Source of the DNA: Jiulongibacter sediminis
Lineage (GTDB): Bacteria > Bacteroidota > Bacteroidia > Cytophagales > Spirosomataceae
NCBI RefSeq assembly: GCF_001306455.1
Contig: NZ_LGTQ01000013.1
Coordinates: 124,001-188,000 of the forward strand
Length of the DNA stretch: 64,000 nt
Direction: 5' to 3'
The notes below the pieces were generated by a model, which was given only the letters and a program-made list of their open reading frames with translations, made no database searches and was not told the origin of the DNA. The translations under genes and the position numbers were made by a program. Shown piece after piece: positions 1-9,178 of this stretch. Each line of letters opens with the position of its first letter. Within the stretch, counting starts at the first letter, position 1.

Positions 1-692
1 ACATACTTATACCTGGCCGTGTCCATCAGATATTCTATTGATTCAATCTCCTTATTCTCATCTTTATCGAGGAAGGTATACTCAATAATAGGTTTGACAC
101 CTGTCGGCTCCATTTGTTTTGGCAGACTTTTGCCTTCAGCATAAGGTAAGAAGTCGAGGATTGGCAGATATCGTTTGGCATATAATCCAATGCCAAATGC
201 AATTATGGTAGCTAGAAAAGTGGCCGGTTTCGCCAGAAACGACTCATTGTATTTTTTACGGTAGGCAAAAATTATAAGAATTACTGCAACGCTGAAAATG
301 TCTTTATAAAAGGAATGCCATGGTTTTAAATGAAGGAAATCACCAAAACAACCGCAGTCTGTTACTTTGTTAAAATATGCCGAATAGAAAGTAAGGAAGG
401 TGAAAAAGGCCATCAGGCCAAGAACAATCCACGCTGTTTTCTTCATTTTGAAGGAAAAAAGAAGGGCTACTCCAAGAATTAATTCAGCAGCACAAAAAAC
501 CAGTGATAGGAACTGAGCCTGACCTGCGAGTAGTTCAAAAAAGCCACTTAATGCAGGAAGGTCTTCAGCGAACACTTCAAAATATTCCTGAAGCTTCAAG
601 CCTGTGCCATAAGGATCCACCACTTTTACAAAACCAGAAAAGATAAACTCAATACCTACCAGTATTCTGGCAATGTTTGCAATCAGTTTCAT
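1..692 (-). CDS. DoxX/MauE-like membrane protein (BT_3928-type), 3' end beyond window
   Basis: This is the N-terminal 230 residues of a multi-spanning inner-membrane protein; the gene runs off the left edge. The translation starts MKLIANIARILVGIEFIFSG, a first membrane helix typical of DoxX-like proteins. Further helices follow, with a DCGCFGDF motif between helices as in the MauE/DoxX group, where the cysteines are thought to have a redox role. A hydrophilic C-terminal part follows. The start ATG overlaps the stop of the upstream DUF1599 gene by one base (TAATG), so the two are translationally coupled. From memory, this pair lies beside tpiA and folP in many Bacteroidota; folP is indeed divergent here. 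The exact function is unknown. Confidence 0.8.
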   Translation of the reverse strand, partial: MKLIANIARILVGIEFIFSGFVKVVDPYGTGLKLQEYFEVFAEDLPALSGFFELLAGQAQFLSLVFCAAELILGVALLFSFKMKKTAWIVLGLMAFFTFLTFYSAYFNKVTDCGCFGDFLHLKPWHSFYKDIFSVAVILIIFAYRKKYNESFLAKPATFLATIIAFGIGLYAKRYLPILDFLPYAEGKSLPKQMEPTGVKPIIEYTFLDKDENKEIESIEYLMDTARYKY

Positions 693-1225
693 TATTTTTC
701 TTCGTCAAGTTTAATCATACAGAAAACAGCATAGTTGATGATATCCTGGTAGCCAGCTTTAACACCTTCAGAGATAATTGTTTTTCCCTGATTATCCTCA
801 ATTTGCTTAATTCTCAAAAGCTTCATCAGAATAATATCGGTCATGCTACTTACTCGCATTTCTCTCCAGGCCTCGCCGTAGTCATGGTTTTTGTTAAACA
901 ACAGAGCCATCACTTCGTCAATTCTTTTGGCATACTCAGAGGTTAAGTTGTCGTCTATTGCTTTTTTCTCTTTTTCTTCAATCAAAATTAGAGCCATAAC
1001 GCAATAATTGATGATGCCTATGAACTCAGAAGTCTGCCCTTCGTCTACTTTTGAGAAGCCATTTTCCTGAATAGTCCTGATTCTCTGAGCTTTGATGAAT
1101 ATCTGATCAGTAATTGAAGGGAGTCTTAAAATCCTCCATGAAGTGCCGTAGTCTGAATTTTTCTTTGAGAATATATCGCGGCATTTGTCAATCACCGCCT
1201 TATACTGAGATTCTGTTTTCTGCAT
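692..1225 (-). CDS. DUF1599 domain protein with two tandem repeats
   Basis: A 177-residue soluble protein of the DUF1599 family, which I recall being grouped with nucleotide-modification-associated domains. It is visibly an internal duplication. The first half carries KKNSDYGTSWRILRLPSITD and later FIGIINYCVMALI. The second half carries NKNHDYGEAWREMRVSSMTD and later YQDIINYAVFCMI. The shared pattern KNxDYGxxWRxxRxxSxTD suggests two copies of one all-helical fold, possibly binding a nucleotide through the acidic and arginine residues; that is inference. It is the first gene of a coupled pair with the DoxX gene and is divergent from folP. Confidence 0.8.
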   Translation of the reverse strand: MQKTESQYKAVIDKCRDIFSKKNSDYGTSWRILRLPSITDQIFIKAQRIRTIQENGFSKVDEGQTSEFIGIINYCVMALILIEEKEKKAIDDNLTSEYAKRIDEVMALLFNKNHDYGEAWREMRVSSMTDIILMKLLRIKQIEDNQGKTIISEGVKAGYQDIINYAVFCMIKLDEEK

Positions 1226-1260
1226 TAGATGTAGGGAAAGGGCAAAATTTTGTTGATTTG

Positions 1261-1287
1261 CAAAGCTATAAAATTAAGGCAATTCAA
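1261..1287 (-). promoter_or_regulatory. Putative promoter for the DUF1599-DoxX operon
   Basis: Read on the minus strand, TAGCTTTG at 1268-1261 matches the Bacteroidota -7 consensus TAnnTTTG. A TTG lies 16 bases upstream at 1287-1285, slightly closer than usual. It would give a leader of about 30 bases. The spacing is not ideal, so confidence is modest. Confidence 0.35.
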
Positions 1288-1293
1288 TTTACC

Positions 1294-2124
1294 ATGAAAC
1301 AACTTATCAATGTTAAAGGAAAGCTAATGGATTTGGGCCAACCAAAGATCATGGGGATTCTTAATACTACACCCGATTCTTTCTATGCCGGGAGTCGTGC
1401 GGAAGGATTTTCAGAGATCAAAAATAGGGTCGCTCAGATGGTAAAAGAAGGTGTTGATATTATTGATGTAGGAGGGTACTCCACACGGCCAAATGCTGAA
1501 GCAGTCAGTTTAAAGGAGGAGTTAGGGCGTATTTTGCCTGCAATTGAGTTCATCGGTAAGATGTATCCACAAATTCCTGTCTCGGTCGATACTTTCAGAG
1601 CAGAAGTTGCCAAAGAAGCTGTGGCTGCCGGAGCGGCAATTGTCAATGACGTCTCAGGTGGTAACCTTGATGATCAAATGTTTGAGACTGTAGCACATTT
1701 GCAGGTGCCATATATCCTTATGCACATGAGGGGAACTCCTGCAACAATGAGCTCTTTAAATCAGTATCAGGATTTAATACTAGAGGTAATCAGAGAACTG
1801 GAAATGAAAATTAATCGACTTAGTGAATTAGGTGTCAAGGACATTATTGTTGATCCCGGTTTTGGCTTTGCAAAAAACGTTGAACAGAATTATTGCATGC
1901 TGAAGCACCTTGAACAATTTCAGGTGCTTGATCGACCTCTTTTGGCAGGGCTTTCACGGAAAAGTATGATTTGGAAAAAACTGGCTATAAAACCAGAAGA
2001 AGCCCTGAATGGAACCTCGGTTCTGAATACTGTTGCTTTAACGAAAAAAGCGGCCATTTTGAGGGTTCATGATGTTAAAGAGGCGGTAGAAGTCCGAAAC
2101 CTCTTGATTCAGAATATTTTATAA
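1294..2124 (+). CDS. folP: Dihydropteroate synthase
   Basis: FolP condenses 6-hydroxymethyl-dihydropterin pyrophosphate with p-aminobenzoate in folate synthesis and is the sulfonamide target. All core motifs are present in order: GILNTTPDSF, the pterin-site loop DVGGYSTRP, PVSVDTF, IVNDVSGG, HMRGTP, IIVDPGFGF, AGLSRKSM and LNGTS. The loop has Tyr where E. coli has Glu (GGESTRP), which I recall as common in Bacteroidota. I chose the ATG at 1294 (MKQLINVKGK), giving 276 residues, normal for the family. A longer frame begins at 1114 but would lie inside the divergent DUF1599 gene and has no family-like sequence. Confidence 0.95.
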   Translation: MKQLINVKGKLMDLGQPKIMGILNTTPDSFYAGSRAEGFSEIKNRVAQMVKEGVDIIDVGGYSTRPNAEAVSLKEELGRILPAIEFIGKMYPQIPVSVDTFRAEVAKEAVAAGAAIVNDVSGGNLDDQMFETVAHLQVPYILMHMRGTPATMSSLNQYQDLILEVIRELEMKINRLSELGVKDIIVDPGFGFAKNVEQNYCMLKHLEQFQVLDRPLLAGLSRKSMIWKKLAIKPEEALNGTSVLNTVALTKKAAILRVHDVKEAVEVRNLLIQNIL

Positions 2125-2235
2125 GCGGATGGCGGAGACCGTAAAATAATTTTCTATAATTTTAAGTATCAATGCTTTCGACGAGGGTTTTGAATGATCT
2201 ATATTTACGATTAATACAATAAACTTTAATTCTAC

Positions 2236-4290
2236 ATGAAAAAGGAAATTTACGTGTTTACCAGAGCTTTACTGACTGTGGTGTTAATGGCTTTGGTGGC
2301 TGCCAAAGGGTATGCAGCTCCTCCTACCATCATAGTAGGCCCAACAGATGCTCATTTTCAGGCACAAGGGGATGGTGGAAAGGTGCTTTTTACTTGGCAA
2401 ACATCAACTCCAGGTTCTTTCAATTTTATCGTGCAACAATCAAGCGATGGGGGTGCTACTTTCACAACAATTGCGACTATACCATTTACAGGTGCTGAGG
2501 ATTATTTCCATCCAGTATCTGGTTTAACAGACGGAGTTACTTATGTGTGGCAAGTAAAAGTTGAATCAGATCCAGTCGGCTTATTTGAGTCTACTTATAA
2601 TCAAACTACAGCATACACTTACGTTCAGTTTACGGGAAGCGTTACAGTAGGAGAACTGAATAAGAATCAAAATTCGGTAACCCTCAATGTTGTTGACAAT
2701 GTAAATGGCGAAGACAATTTCATGGTAGAATATATGGCACCAAATGGCCCGTGGGTTTCAGGTCCTGTTTTTACTATTCCAGGTAGTGAGATTCCTCGTC
2801 AGGTTACAGGATTGATGGCAAATACTTCTTACAGGTTCAGAGTAGTGGCGATTAAAGGTGGTAACAAGATCTACAGTAACGAGATTGTTATCAAAACCAA
2901 TCGTGATTTTCCTCCAAAGCCTGATAGCTTTACTGTGATACAGACGTGTGCAGAGAAGGTTACTGTTCAGGCCGTATATAGTAATCCTTCATTGGCTGAT
3001 CAATTTACAGTTTCTGTTAATGGTCAAATTGTAGATTCCGGATTTATGTCAGCTGTTATAACAAGTACGGTATCCGTTTCTCCCGGCCAAACGGCGAATA
3101 TCGTAATTGCGACTTTTAATGAAACTGGTTTAATAAACTCTGATCCGTTGACGGTTAATGTCCCTCCATATACTATGAATCCTCCTTCGGGTTTAACGGG
3201 TTCAGAAGAAACTAAGACTGAAAATACCATTAATATTTCTTGGTTACCGGGTACTTCTCCTTGTTCTGATGGTTTCATAGACGCTGTGGAGATTCAGCTT
3301 GATTTTCTTTTCCAAGACGGAACAACAGGAAGTAGACTTGATGTAACATATGGCAATGCAACTAACTACCTGATTGAGAATCTAAAACCGAAAACATGGG
3401 TAGGTATCAGAGTGATCCAAAGAAATTATACCTATGGTACAAGTGCTCAATCACAACAAATTTGGATTAGAACCTTAGGCCCACCTGATGCTCCAACTGG
3501 TCTTGCTGTTGCAACAAGTGCTGATCCTTTGGGAGAAATTCAGAACTTGATAAGCTTTACCGACATCGCAGATGATGAAACCGGGTTTATTGTTGATTAT
3601 AGAATGAATGAAGGCGACTGGAGTTATTTAACTTCTATGGTAGCTAACTCAAGTATGTTTTATCATAAGCCTCTTCAGGAGGGTAATACTTACAGTTACA
3701 GAATTAAAGGTGTGAACCAATATGGTGACGGGCCTTATTCTGAAGTAGTTATTGTGACCGTTGAGTACACCAAAGAGCCAAAATCACCATACAACCTTCA
3801 GGGGACTATTGCATCTGGTAGTGTTAACCTGAGTTGGTTAGATGATTCGCAGAGAGAATCTGGGTTTATCGTTGAGAGATCAACAGATGGTTCAACCTGG
3901 ACTGAAATTGGAACGACCGGAAGAAACGTTACGAAGTTCACTGATTCTGATGTAACCTCGGGAAATACTTATTGGTATAGAGTGAAGGCTACCAATGATG
4001 TTGGAACTTCTGATCCATCTGAGACAGCTGAAGTTGAGTATGTCGAGGTTTCTGGTTTGGTTAATGTTTTCCCTAACCCAACTGTAGATGCTATCAATCT
4101 CAGAATGGCTGGTGAAAGAAGTACGATTACTTTAATTGATCAGGATAACAGAACGGTACTTTCCAGAAGCGTTAAGCTTGTGGATGGTGAGGCTTCCTTA
4201 GATCTTTCAAATCTCAAGCCTGGTGCTTACCAAATGGTGATTTTGACCGATGGTAAAACCAAAGTTTCCCGTAAGATCTATAAGTATTAA
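2236..4290 (+). CDS. Secreted fibronectin type III protein with T9SS sorting domain
   Basis: A 684-residue secreted or surface protein. It has a signal peptide (basic MKKEIYVFTR, hydrophobic core, AKGYAA cleavage region), then about five to six fibronectin type III-like repeats recognisable by paired features such as GLTDGVTYVWQVKV, GLMANTSYRFRVVA, GNTYSYRIKGVNQYG and GNTYWYRVKATNDVG. The last ~80 residues form a type A T9SS C-terminal domain: VNVFPNPTVDAINLRM, then a LSNLKPGAY strand and a basic KVSRKIYKY end. T9SS exports such proteins across the outer membrane and usually removes this tail. No catalytic domain is visible, so an adhesive or structural role is likely. A strong terminator follows. 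Confidence 0.9.
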   Translation: MKKEIYVFTRALLTVVLMALVAAKGYAAPPTIIVGPTDAHFQAQGDGGKVLFTWQTSTPGSFNFIVQQSSDGGATFTTIATIPFTGAEDYFHPVSGLTDGVTYVWQVKVESDPVGLFESTYNQTTAYTYVQFTGSVTVGELNKNQNSVTLNVVDNVNGEDNFMVEYMAPNGPWVSGPVFTIPGSEIPRQVTGLMANTSYRFRVVAIKGGNKIYSNEIVIKTNRDFPPKPDSFTVIQTCAEKVTVQAVYSNPSLADQFTVSVNGQIVDSGFMSAVITSTVSVSPGQTANIVIATFNETGLINSDPLTVNVPPYTMNPPSGLTGSEETKTENTINISWLPGTSPCSDGFIDAVEIQLDFLFQDGTTGSRLDVTYGNATNYLIENLKPKTWVGIRVIQRNYTYGTSAQSQQIWIRTLGPPDAPTGLAVATSADPLGEIQNLISFTDIADDETGFIVDYRMNEGDWSYLTSMVANSSMFYHKPLQEGNTYSYRIKGVNQYGDGPYSEVVIVTVEYTKEPKSPYNLQGTIASGSVNLSWLDDSQRESGFIVERSTDGSTWTEIGTTGRNVTKFTDSDVTSGNTYWYRVKATNDVGTSDPSETAEVEYVEVSGLVNVFPNPTVDAINLRMAGERSTITLIDQDNRTVLSRSVKLVDGEASLDLSNLKPGAYQMVILTDGKTKVSRKIYKY

Positions 4291-4310
4291 TTCTAGATAA
4301 ATATAGAATG

Positions 4311-4340
4311 AAAAGGCGACTCAAACGAGTCGCCTTTTTT
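4311..4340 (+). terminator. Intrinsic terminator after the fibronectin protein gene
   Basis: Twelve-base perfect inverted repeat (AAAAGGCGACTC at 4311-4322, GAGTCGCCTTTT at 4327-4338) with a 4-base loop and a T-run. The symmetric A/T flanks could also stop leftward transcription. Confidence 0.93.
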
Positions 4341-4359
4341 CGTTTATTTTGTGCTCAAT

Positions 4360-5484
4360 ATGATCAATAGTTTCATCTATGATATCGTTAGGGTTCCAAC
4401 TGGAAAGAGGGGAGGCTATTACAAAAAGTCGACCATTGAGGAGGCCGCTGCATTTTTAATCGATTCGCTTATTGAGAGGAATAACTTATATGACGTGTCT
4501 ATTGAGCTTCTTTTGGCGAATTCTATTGGCACCATGGGCAATATGGCCAGATACTCGGCTTTACTTTCCCGACTGAAATTATCATCTCTTTCATCTACTA
4601 TTGATCTTCAATGTGGCGGTGGCTATCAGGCTCTTCGTTTGGGTTCCTCTTTGGTTCAATCAGGCATGGCTGAATCCGCTCTAGTCGGTGGGCTTGAAAG
4701 TAACTCTCTTCGTCCCGAGAGAAGGTATCATAGAAATGATCCAAGAAGGCCTGATGATGAAGAGCTGGAGGTGGCAGATTTTAGCCCCTTGGCAAATACA
4801 AATTTGAATTTATCTGCCCAAAAGCTGGGGGAGAAGTATAATATTGCCAGCTCAGAGTTGAACAAATGGACTTTGAGTAGTCACCAAAAAGCTCAGAAGT
4901 TTACTAAGACTGAGGCCTACGGAAACCATGTTTTAGATGTTGAGAATCAGGGTAGAATAGATCAGACCATTCGGTTTGATTTAACAAAAGAAACGCTTGA
5001 AAGAGCTTCAAATGGTCTTTACATCAATCGTACAAATACAGCTCATTATCATGATGGTGCGTGTATTGCACTTCTATCCGGAGAAGGCTTTGGTGATAGA
5101 CACAGATTAAGGCCCATGGCCCGATTAAGACATGTTGAGCTTATCGGAATTGACCCGGATACAGCTCCTGAGGGTGCGATTATTGGTGTGGAAAACTTAT
5201 TTCATAAGTTGAATCTTGACATTTCAGAGATTGATCTCTTTGAAATCAATGAATCTTTTGGTGTTAAACCTTTGGCTTTCTCAAAGCATTTCGGTGTCTC
5301 TGAGCATAAGATAAACGTTTTGGGAGGTAACCTTGCCTTCGGTCACCCATATGCCGCGTCGGGAATGATGAATCTTATGCATCTGGTTTTGGCTTTGAAG
5401 CAAGAAAATAGGAAATTTGGCCTTTTATCTGCCGGAGTGGCGGGCGGGTTCGGAGCCTCTGTAGTGGTGGAGAATCTTTCATGA
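4360..5484 (+). CDS. Thiolase-superfamily protein lacking the second catalytic cysteine
   Basis: A 374-residue thiolase-fold enzyme from the ATG at 4360; a GTG nine bases upstream is an alternative start. The nucleophilic cysteine is present near residue 85 (TIDLQCGGGYQALRLG), as are the NESF motif and the GHPYAASG histidine near residue 329. At the C-terminal motif where thiolases have CxGGGxG, this protein reads GVAGGFG, so the second cysteine, the general acid/base of true thiolases, is Gly. It keeps the Cys-His pair of condensing enzymes but may not do ordinary acetyl-CoA thiolysis. It follows a terminator closely and overlaps the next gene by ATGA, so the two are co-translated. The substrate is unknown. 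Confidence 0.8.
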   Translation: MINSFIYDIVRVPTGKRGGYYKKSTIEEAAAFLIDSLIERNNLYDVSIELLLANSIGTMGNMARYSALLSRLKLSSLSSTIDLQCGGGYQALRLGSSLVQSGMAESALVGGLESNSLRPERRYHRNDPRRPDDEELEVADFSPLANTNLNLSAQKLGEKYNIASSELNKWTLSSHQKAQKFTKTEAYGNHVLDVENQGRIDQTIRFDLTKETLERASNGLYINRTNTAHYHDGACIALLSGEGFGDRHRLRPMARLRHVELIGIDPDTAPEGAIIGVENLFHKLNLDISEIDLFEINESFGVKPLAFSKHFGVSEHKINVLGGNLAFGHPYAASGMMNLMHLVLALKQENRKFGLLSAGVAGGFGASVVVENLS

Positions 5485-6785
5485 TAGCACAAAGAATATA
5501 TCAAAATGCTCAAAATACACCTGAAAAGGTAGCACTGTCTTACAGAGGTGCTAAAATGAGCTATTCTGATCTTGTAAGCCTTATTGAAAAAACTAAAGAA
5601 CTGTTTTTATCATCGGGCTTCTCTACTTTCCTTATTCAAACAGAAGCTCCCGAAGCATTGGCAGCCGTTTTGGCAGCCAACCTTTTTAAGAAGAGGGTCA
5701 TTGTTTTACCTAAGGATATACCTTCTGATCAAATTGAAAAACTAACGCAGGAGTATAATGCACTTTATGTAAGTGTATTGGATGATATCCCGAAGGAAAT
5801 GCCCTCTAAGCATTTTCTTGAATCGACCTTTTTAGGAATTTTATCTTCAGGCTCTGAGGGGAAAAGTAAGGTTATCTGGAAAACAAATGACAACTGGGAG
5901 AAGGCATTTGTTCATCAGTCAACAGTTTTTGGGATTAGTGAGAAAGATAAAATCTTTGCCGTCGATGCTTTAGGCTATTCTGCTAACCTTAACGCTGTTT
6001 TGCATGGTTTGTGGCAAGGTTCTACGGTTGTACTTGGAAGTTTAATGGAGGCTTCAATTTGGACGGAAACCTTTATGTCCGAATCTGTTTCTTCTGTTTT
6101 TATGGTGCCTTCTCATGCAAGGCTGCTGATCAATAAAGGAGTTTCTCTATCTCAAATAAGGTCTTTTGTTACTGCTGGTGAAAAACTGGATTCTGTTACA
6201 GTTAAAGGGCTGATGTCCACTTTTCCCGAGGCTCAAATTACCGAATATTATGGTGCGGCTGAGTTAGGCCATGTTTCATATCATCAGAATCAGGATATCC
6301 TCGTGAATCCTGCATCTGTTGGTTCGGCTTTTCCTGAAGTAGAAATTGTGATCAGTGGAAACCGGATTACGGTGGATAGTCCATACGTTTCTCCCGATTA
6401 CGAATCTTTAGCCACGGTAAATGATCTTGGTTATTTTGAAGATGACAAGTTGATTTTACTGGGTAGGGAAGGGCGAATGTTTAATCGTCGTGGCCTTAAT
6501 ATTTACGCTCAGGAAATTGAAAACCTGGCGATGAGTTCCGGTCTGGTGCTGGAAGTTGCTCTTGTCAAAAGTATTAGCAGAGAGAAACTAACTCTTTTCT
6601 TTACTTCAAAAAGAGAGATAGGGACTATCATTAAGGAAGATTTGAGAGTTTATCTTGATCAAAAACTTCCAAAGTCTAAACAGCCCAACTTCTTTACAGA
6701 ACTTCAGGAAATGCCTCATTCGGAGGCCGGGAAGATAGATTTTAAAGCATTGAGTAAAATGAATGAAGAAGAACTGGTTGCTTGA
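5481..6785 (+). CDS. AMP-dependent synthetase/ligase, short form
   Basis: A 434-residue adenylate-forming enzyme (acyl-CoA synthetase family). It has the phosphate-binding loop LSSGSEGKSKV (family TSGSTGxPK), the A5 motif EYYGAAELG, the A7/A8 region VNDLGYFEDDKLILLGREGR followed by RRGLNIYAQEIE, and a C-terminal SEAGKID with the catalytic lysine position. It is about 70-100 residues shorter than typical acyl-CoA synthetases, mainly at the N-terminus. Its ATG overlaps the thiolase stop (ATGA). The pair suggests activation of an acid to a thioester followed by a carbon-carbon bond step, but no product can be named. Confidence 0.85.
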   Translation: MIAQRIYQNAQNTPEKVALSYRGAKMSYSDLVSLIEKTKELFLSSGFSTFLIQTEAPEALAAVLAANLFKKRVIVLPKDIPSDQIEKLTQEYNALYVSVLDDIPKEMPSKHFLESTFLGILSSGSEGKSKVIWKTNDNWEKAFVHQSTVFGISEKDKIFAVDALGYSANLNAVLHGLWQGSTVVLGSLMEASIWTETFMSESVSSVFMVPSHARLLINKGVSLSQIRSFVTAGEKLDSVTVKGLMSTFPEAQITEYYGAAELGHVSYHQNQDILVNPASVGSAFPEVEIVISGNRITVDSPYVSPDYESLATVNDLGYFEDDKLILLGREGRMFNRRGLNIYAQEIENLAMSSGLVLEVALVKSISREKLTLFFTSKREIGTIIKEDLRVYLDQKLPKSKQPNFFTELQEMPHSEAGKIDFKALSKMNEEELVA

Positions 6786-6821
6786 CAATCAGTTTAATTC
6801 TTACATTTTATATAACTTTCA

Positions 6822-8714
6822 ATGCTAAAAAAAATATTAACACTCGCGTTTTTAACGCAGTCTTTGTTTGCTCAGGATTCATTATTTATTGACCTCTCAG
6901 AGGTCAAGGTTACAGGTAATATCAATTCCACTTCCGTTTTGAAAACGGCCAGAAATATTACACTGATTGATTCCAAAACTATAGAGTCTTTACCCGTAAA
7001 GACAATTGCCGGGGCTTTGTCCCAGGCCCTTAATGTGGATGTTCGCTCCAGATCCCCACTTGGTGTTCAGGCCGATGTAAGTATAAGGGGAGGGCATTTT
7101 GATCAGACTCTGGTGATGATTGATGGGATAAAAATCAATGATCCTCAGACCGGACACCACAGTATGAATATCCCTGTTCCGCTGGAGATGATTGAGCGAA
7201 TAGAGGTTTTGCAAGGTGGAGCTTCAAGGGTTTATGGTCCGGCGGCTTTTAGTGGTATTATTAATATCATTACTAAACGAAAACCGGAATCAGGCTTACA
7301 AAGCAATGCTTCTGTTGGGCAATTTGGACTGACCAATTTTGGCCAAAACGTTACTCTAAACAAAGGGGTATATTCTGGTAGCATGGGCTGGTCTAAGATG
7401 AAGTCTGACGGCTATGTCTACAACACGGCCTTTGATCGCAGAAACTTATATTCCATTAATCGATGGGGTGATAAACTCGGTGAATGGACGTTACAGGGGG
7501 GATTAACGTCACAGGAATTTGGAGCCTCAAATTTTTATCATCCTTTGTTTTTTGAACAATATGAGGAGACCAATGCTAATTTTCTGGCTTTGACGAGAGT
7601 CCATAATTTTTCAAACAGGCTGGTGGCCACGGCAAATTTGTCTTATCGAAGACATAATGATTTGTATGATTTCAATAAGTACCGTGATACTCTCATTCAA
7701 AACGTCAATTTTCATCAATCTGATGTTTATGATGTAGATTTAAAACTACGTTATCGCTCAGATTTTGGAATTACATCTGGCGGGTTTGAGTTTCGTCGGG
7801 AAGGGATCAAAAGTAATCGGCTTGGAGAGGCTGTTGAATCTCCTGAAGCTGTAAAAGGCTATTCAAGAGTTTTTTATAATAAGGCTTTAACACGAGATAA
7901 TTATTCCCTTTTTGCAGAGCATCAGAAACAATGGGATAGGTGGGGAGTGAGCCTTGGGTCGCTTGTTAACTTTAATTCTCAATTTGGCACTGAACTTTAC
8001 CCTGGTGTTGACATTTCTTTTTATCCGGCCAGTGGGCATACAGTGTATGGAACGGTAAACCGATCACTTCGCTTCCCAACTTTTACAGAGCTTTATCTGA
8101 ATACCTCTACGGTAAGAGGGAATGTTGAATTGCTTCCTGAAAAAGCAATCAATTCAGAAATTGGTTACAAATATGCGAGCAGTCAATGGTTACTGAATAC
8201 AAGTTTGTTTTATAAGAAGACTTCTGATGCCATTGATAAAGTGAAAAGACCGGAAAAGTCAGTACCTGAAATGGAGAATATTGATGATATCAATATGGCA
8301 GGCTTTGAAGCCTCAGCGACATATCAGTTTACTGAAGGGGTTTTGAAAAACATTCGATTTAACTATGCATATCTTATTGCTGATAGAAGGGAGGATGGTT
8401 TTCAATCATTTTATACGCTCAATTTTCTAAGACATAATGCGGGAGCAAGTGTCAATTTAGCTTTTGCAAAGTATTTGAATTGTTCTTTTACCTATAACTA
8501 TCAACAACGTGAAGGAGCCTATCAGGCAAGTGCCGATGTGGCACCTGAATCTTATAGGCCGGTTCATTTAGTGAGCTCAAGAATTGCCTACAGCCGAAAA
8601 AGGTTTGAGATTTTTGCTGATGCTCAAAACCTATTTGATTATCAATATTTTGACTTCGGTTTTGTAGAGCAGCCTGGCAGATGGCTGAGCACTGGACTTA
8701 AATTAACTTTGTAG
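6822..8714 (+). CDS. TonB-dependent outer-membrane receptor
   Basis: A 630-residue receptor with signal peptide MLKKILTLAFLTQSLFAQ. The plug domain follows (VSIRGGHFDQTLVMIDGIK, then MIERIEVLQGGASRVYGPAA and GIINIITKRK), then a 22-strand-type barrel rich in aromatic strands, and the C-terminal signature FADAQNLFDYQYFDFGF...LKLTL. The shape and lack of an N-terminal carboxypeptidase-like domain resemble BtuB/siderophore-type receptors rather than SusC. No riboswitch, iron box or partner lipoprotein is visible nearby, so the ligand is open. It starts 37 bases after the ligase gene and may be co-transcribed with it. Confidence 0.92.
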   Translation: MLKKILTLAFLTQSLFAQDSLFIDLSEVKVTGNINSTSVLKTARNITLIDSKTIESLPVKTIAGALSQALNVDVRSRSPLGVQADVSIRGGHFDQTLVMIDGIKINDPQTGHHSMNIPVPLEMIERIEVLQGGASRVYGPAAFSGIINIITKRKPESGLQSNASVGQFGLTNFGQNVTLNKGVYSGSMGWSKMKSDGYVYNTAFDRRNLYSINRWGDKLGEWTLQGGLTSQEFGASNFYHPLFFEQYEETNANFLALTRVHNFSNRLVATANLSYRRHNDLYDFNKYRDTLIQNVNFHQSDVYDVDLKLRYRSDFGITSGGFEFRREGIKSNRLGEAVESPEAVKGYSRVFYNKALTRDNYSLFAEHQKQWDRWGVSLGSLVNFNSQFGTELYPGVDISFYPASGHTVYGTVNRSLRFPTFTELYLNTSTVRGNVELLPEKAINSEIGYKYASSQWLLNTSLFYKKTSDAIDKVKRPEKSVPEMENIDDINMAGFEASATYQFTEGVLKNIRFNYAYLIADRREDGFQSFYTLNFLRHNAGASVNLAFAKYLNCSFTYNYQQREGAYQASADVAPESYRPVHLVSSRIAYSRKRFEIFADAQNLFDYQYFDFGFVEQPGRWLSTGLKLTL

Positions 8715-8738
8715 TTTAAGTAGAAACGAAATATATAC

Positions 8739-8746
8739 TACTTTTG
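8739..8746 (+). promoter_or_regulatory. Putative -7 element for queD-lpxB
   Basis: TACTTTTG matches TAnnTTTG exactly and is followed by CAG, 18 bases before the queD ATG. A weak TTTA at 8715-8718 sits 20 bases upstream in place of a TTTG -33 element. Confidence 0.5.
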
Positions 8747-8763
8747 CAGAAATTTTCGAGTGA

Positions 8764-9177
8764 ATGATACGAATTACGAGGCGGGAATACTTTAATGCAG
8801 CTCACAGATTGTACAATCCAAAATGGTCTGCAGAGAAAAACTGGGAGGTTTTTGGGCCTTGCAGTAGGATGCACGGGCACAATTGGGAGCTTTTTGTAAC
8901 CGTTGAGGGTGAAGTGGAAGAGGATACAGGTTTTGTAATGGACCTTAAAAAACTCAAAGATCTGGTTCGGGAGGTTATTATTGACAAGGTAGATCATACA
9001 TACCTTAATGATGATGTTGACTTCTTGAAGGGTATTCTTCCAAGCTGTGAAAATTTCGCCATTGCCGTCTGGAATATACTTGAACCCGTAATTAAAGAGA
9101 GATACGGGGTTCAGCTTTATGAAATTAAACTACAGGAAACCGAGAACCACTTCGCTCAATATTTCGGGAAAAAATAA
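8764..9177 (+). CDS. queD: 6-carboxy-5,6,7,8-tetrahydropterin synthase / PTPS family
   Basis: A 137-residue member of the PTPS/QueD family, which converts dihydroneopterin triphosphate to 6-carboxytetrahydropterin for queuosine or to pyruvoyl-tetrahydropterin for biopterin. The zinc histidines are visible: AAHRL (His14) and MHGHNWEL (His37, His39). The catalytic cysteine is Cys33 in FGPCSRMHGH. The VDHTYLND histidine and the C-terminal QETENH glutamate are also present. It leads an operon with lpxB, whose start is one base past this stop. The length is close to eukaryote-like PTPS, so which product is made is not settled by sequence alone. Confidence 0.88.
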   Translation: MIRITRREYFNAAHRLYNPKWSAEKNWEVFGPCSRMHGHNWELFVTVEGEVEEDTGFVMDLKKLKDLVREVIIDKVDHTYLNDDVDFLKGILPSCENFAIAVWNILEPVIKERYGVQLYEIKLQETENHFAQYFGKK

Positions 9178-9178
9178 G

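Noticed and set aside
677-946. Plus-strand frame antisense to DUF1599
   Set aside because: It lies fully within the DUF1599 gene on the other strand and has no support.
1114-1293. Upstream extension of folP
   Set aside because: It lies inside the divergent DUF1599 gene and shows no dihydropteroate synthase sequence.
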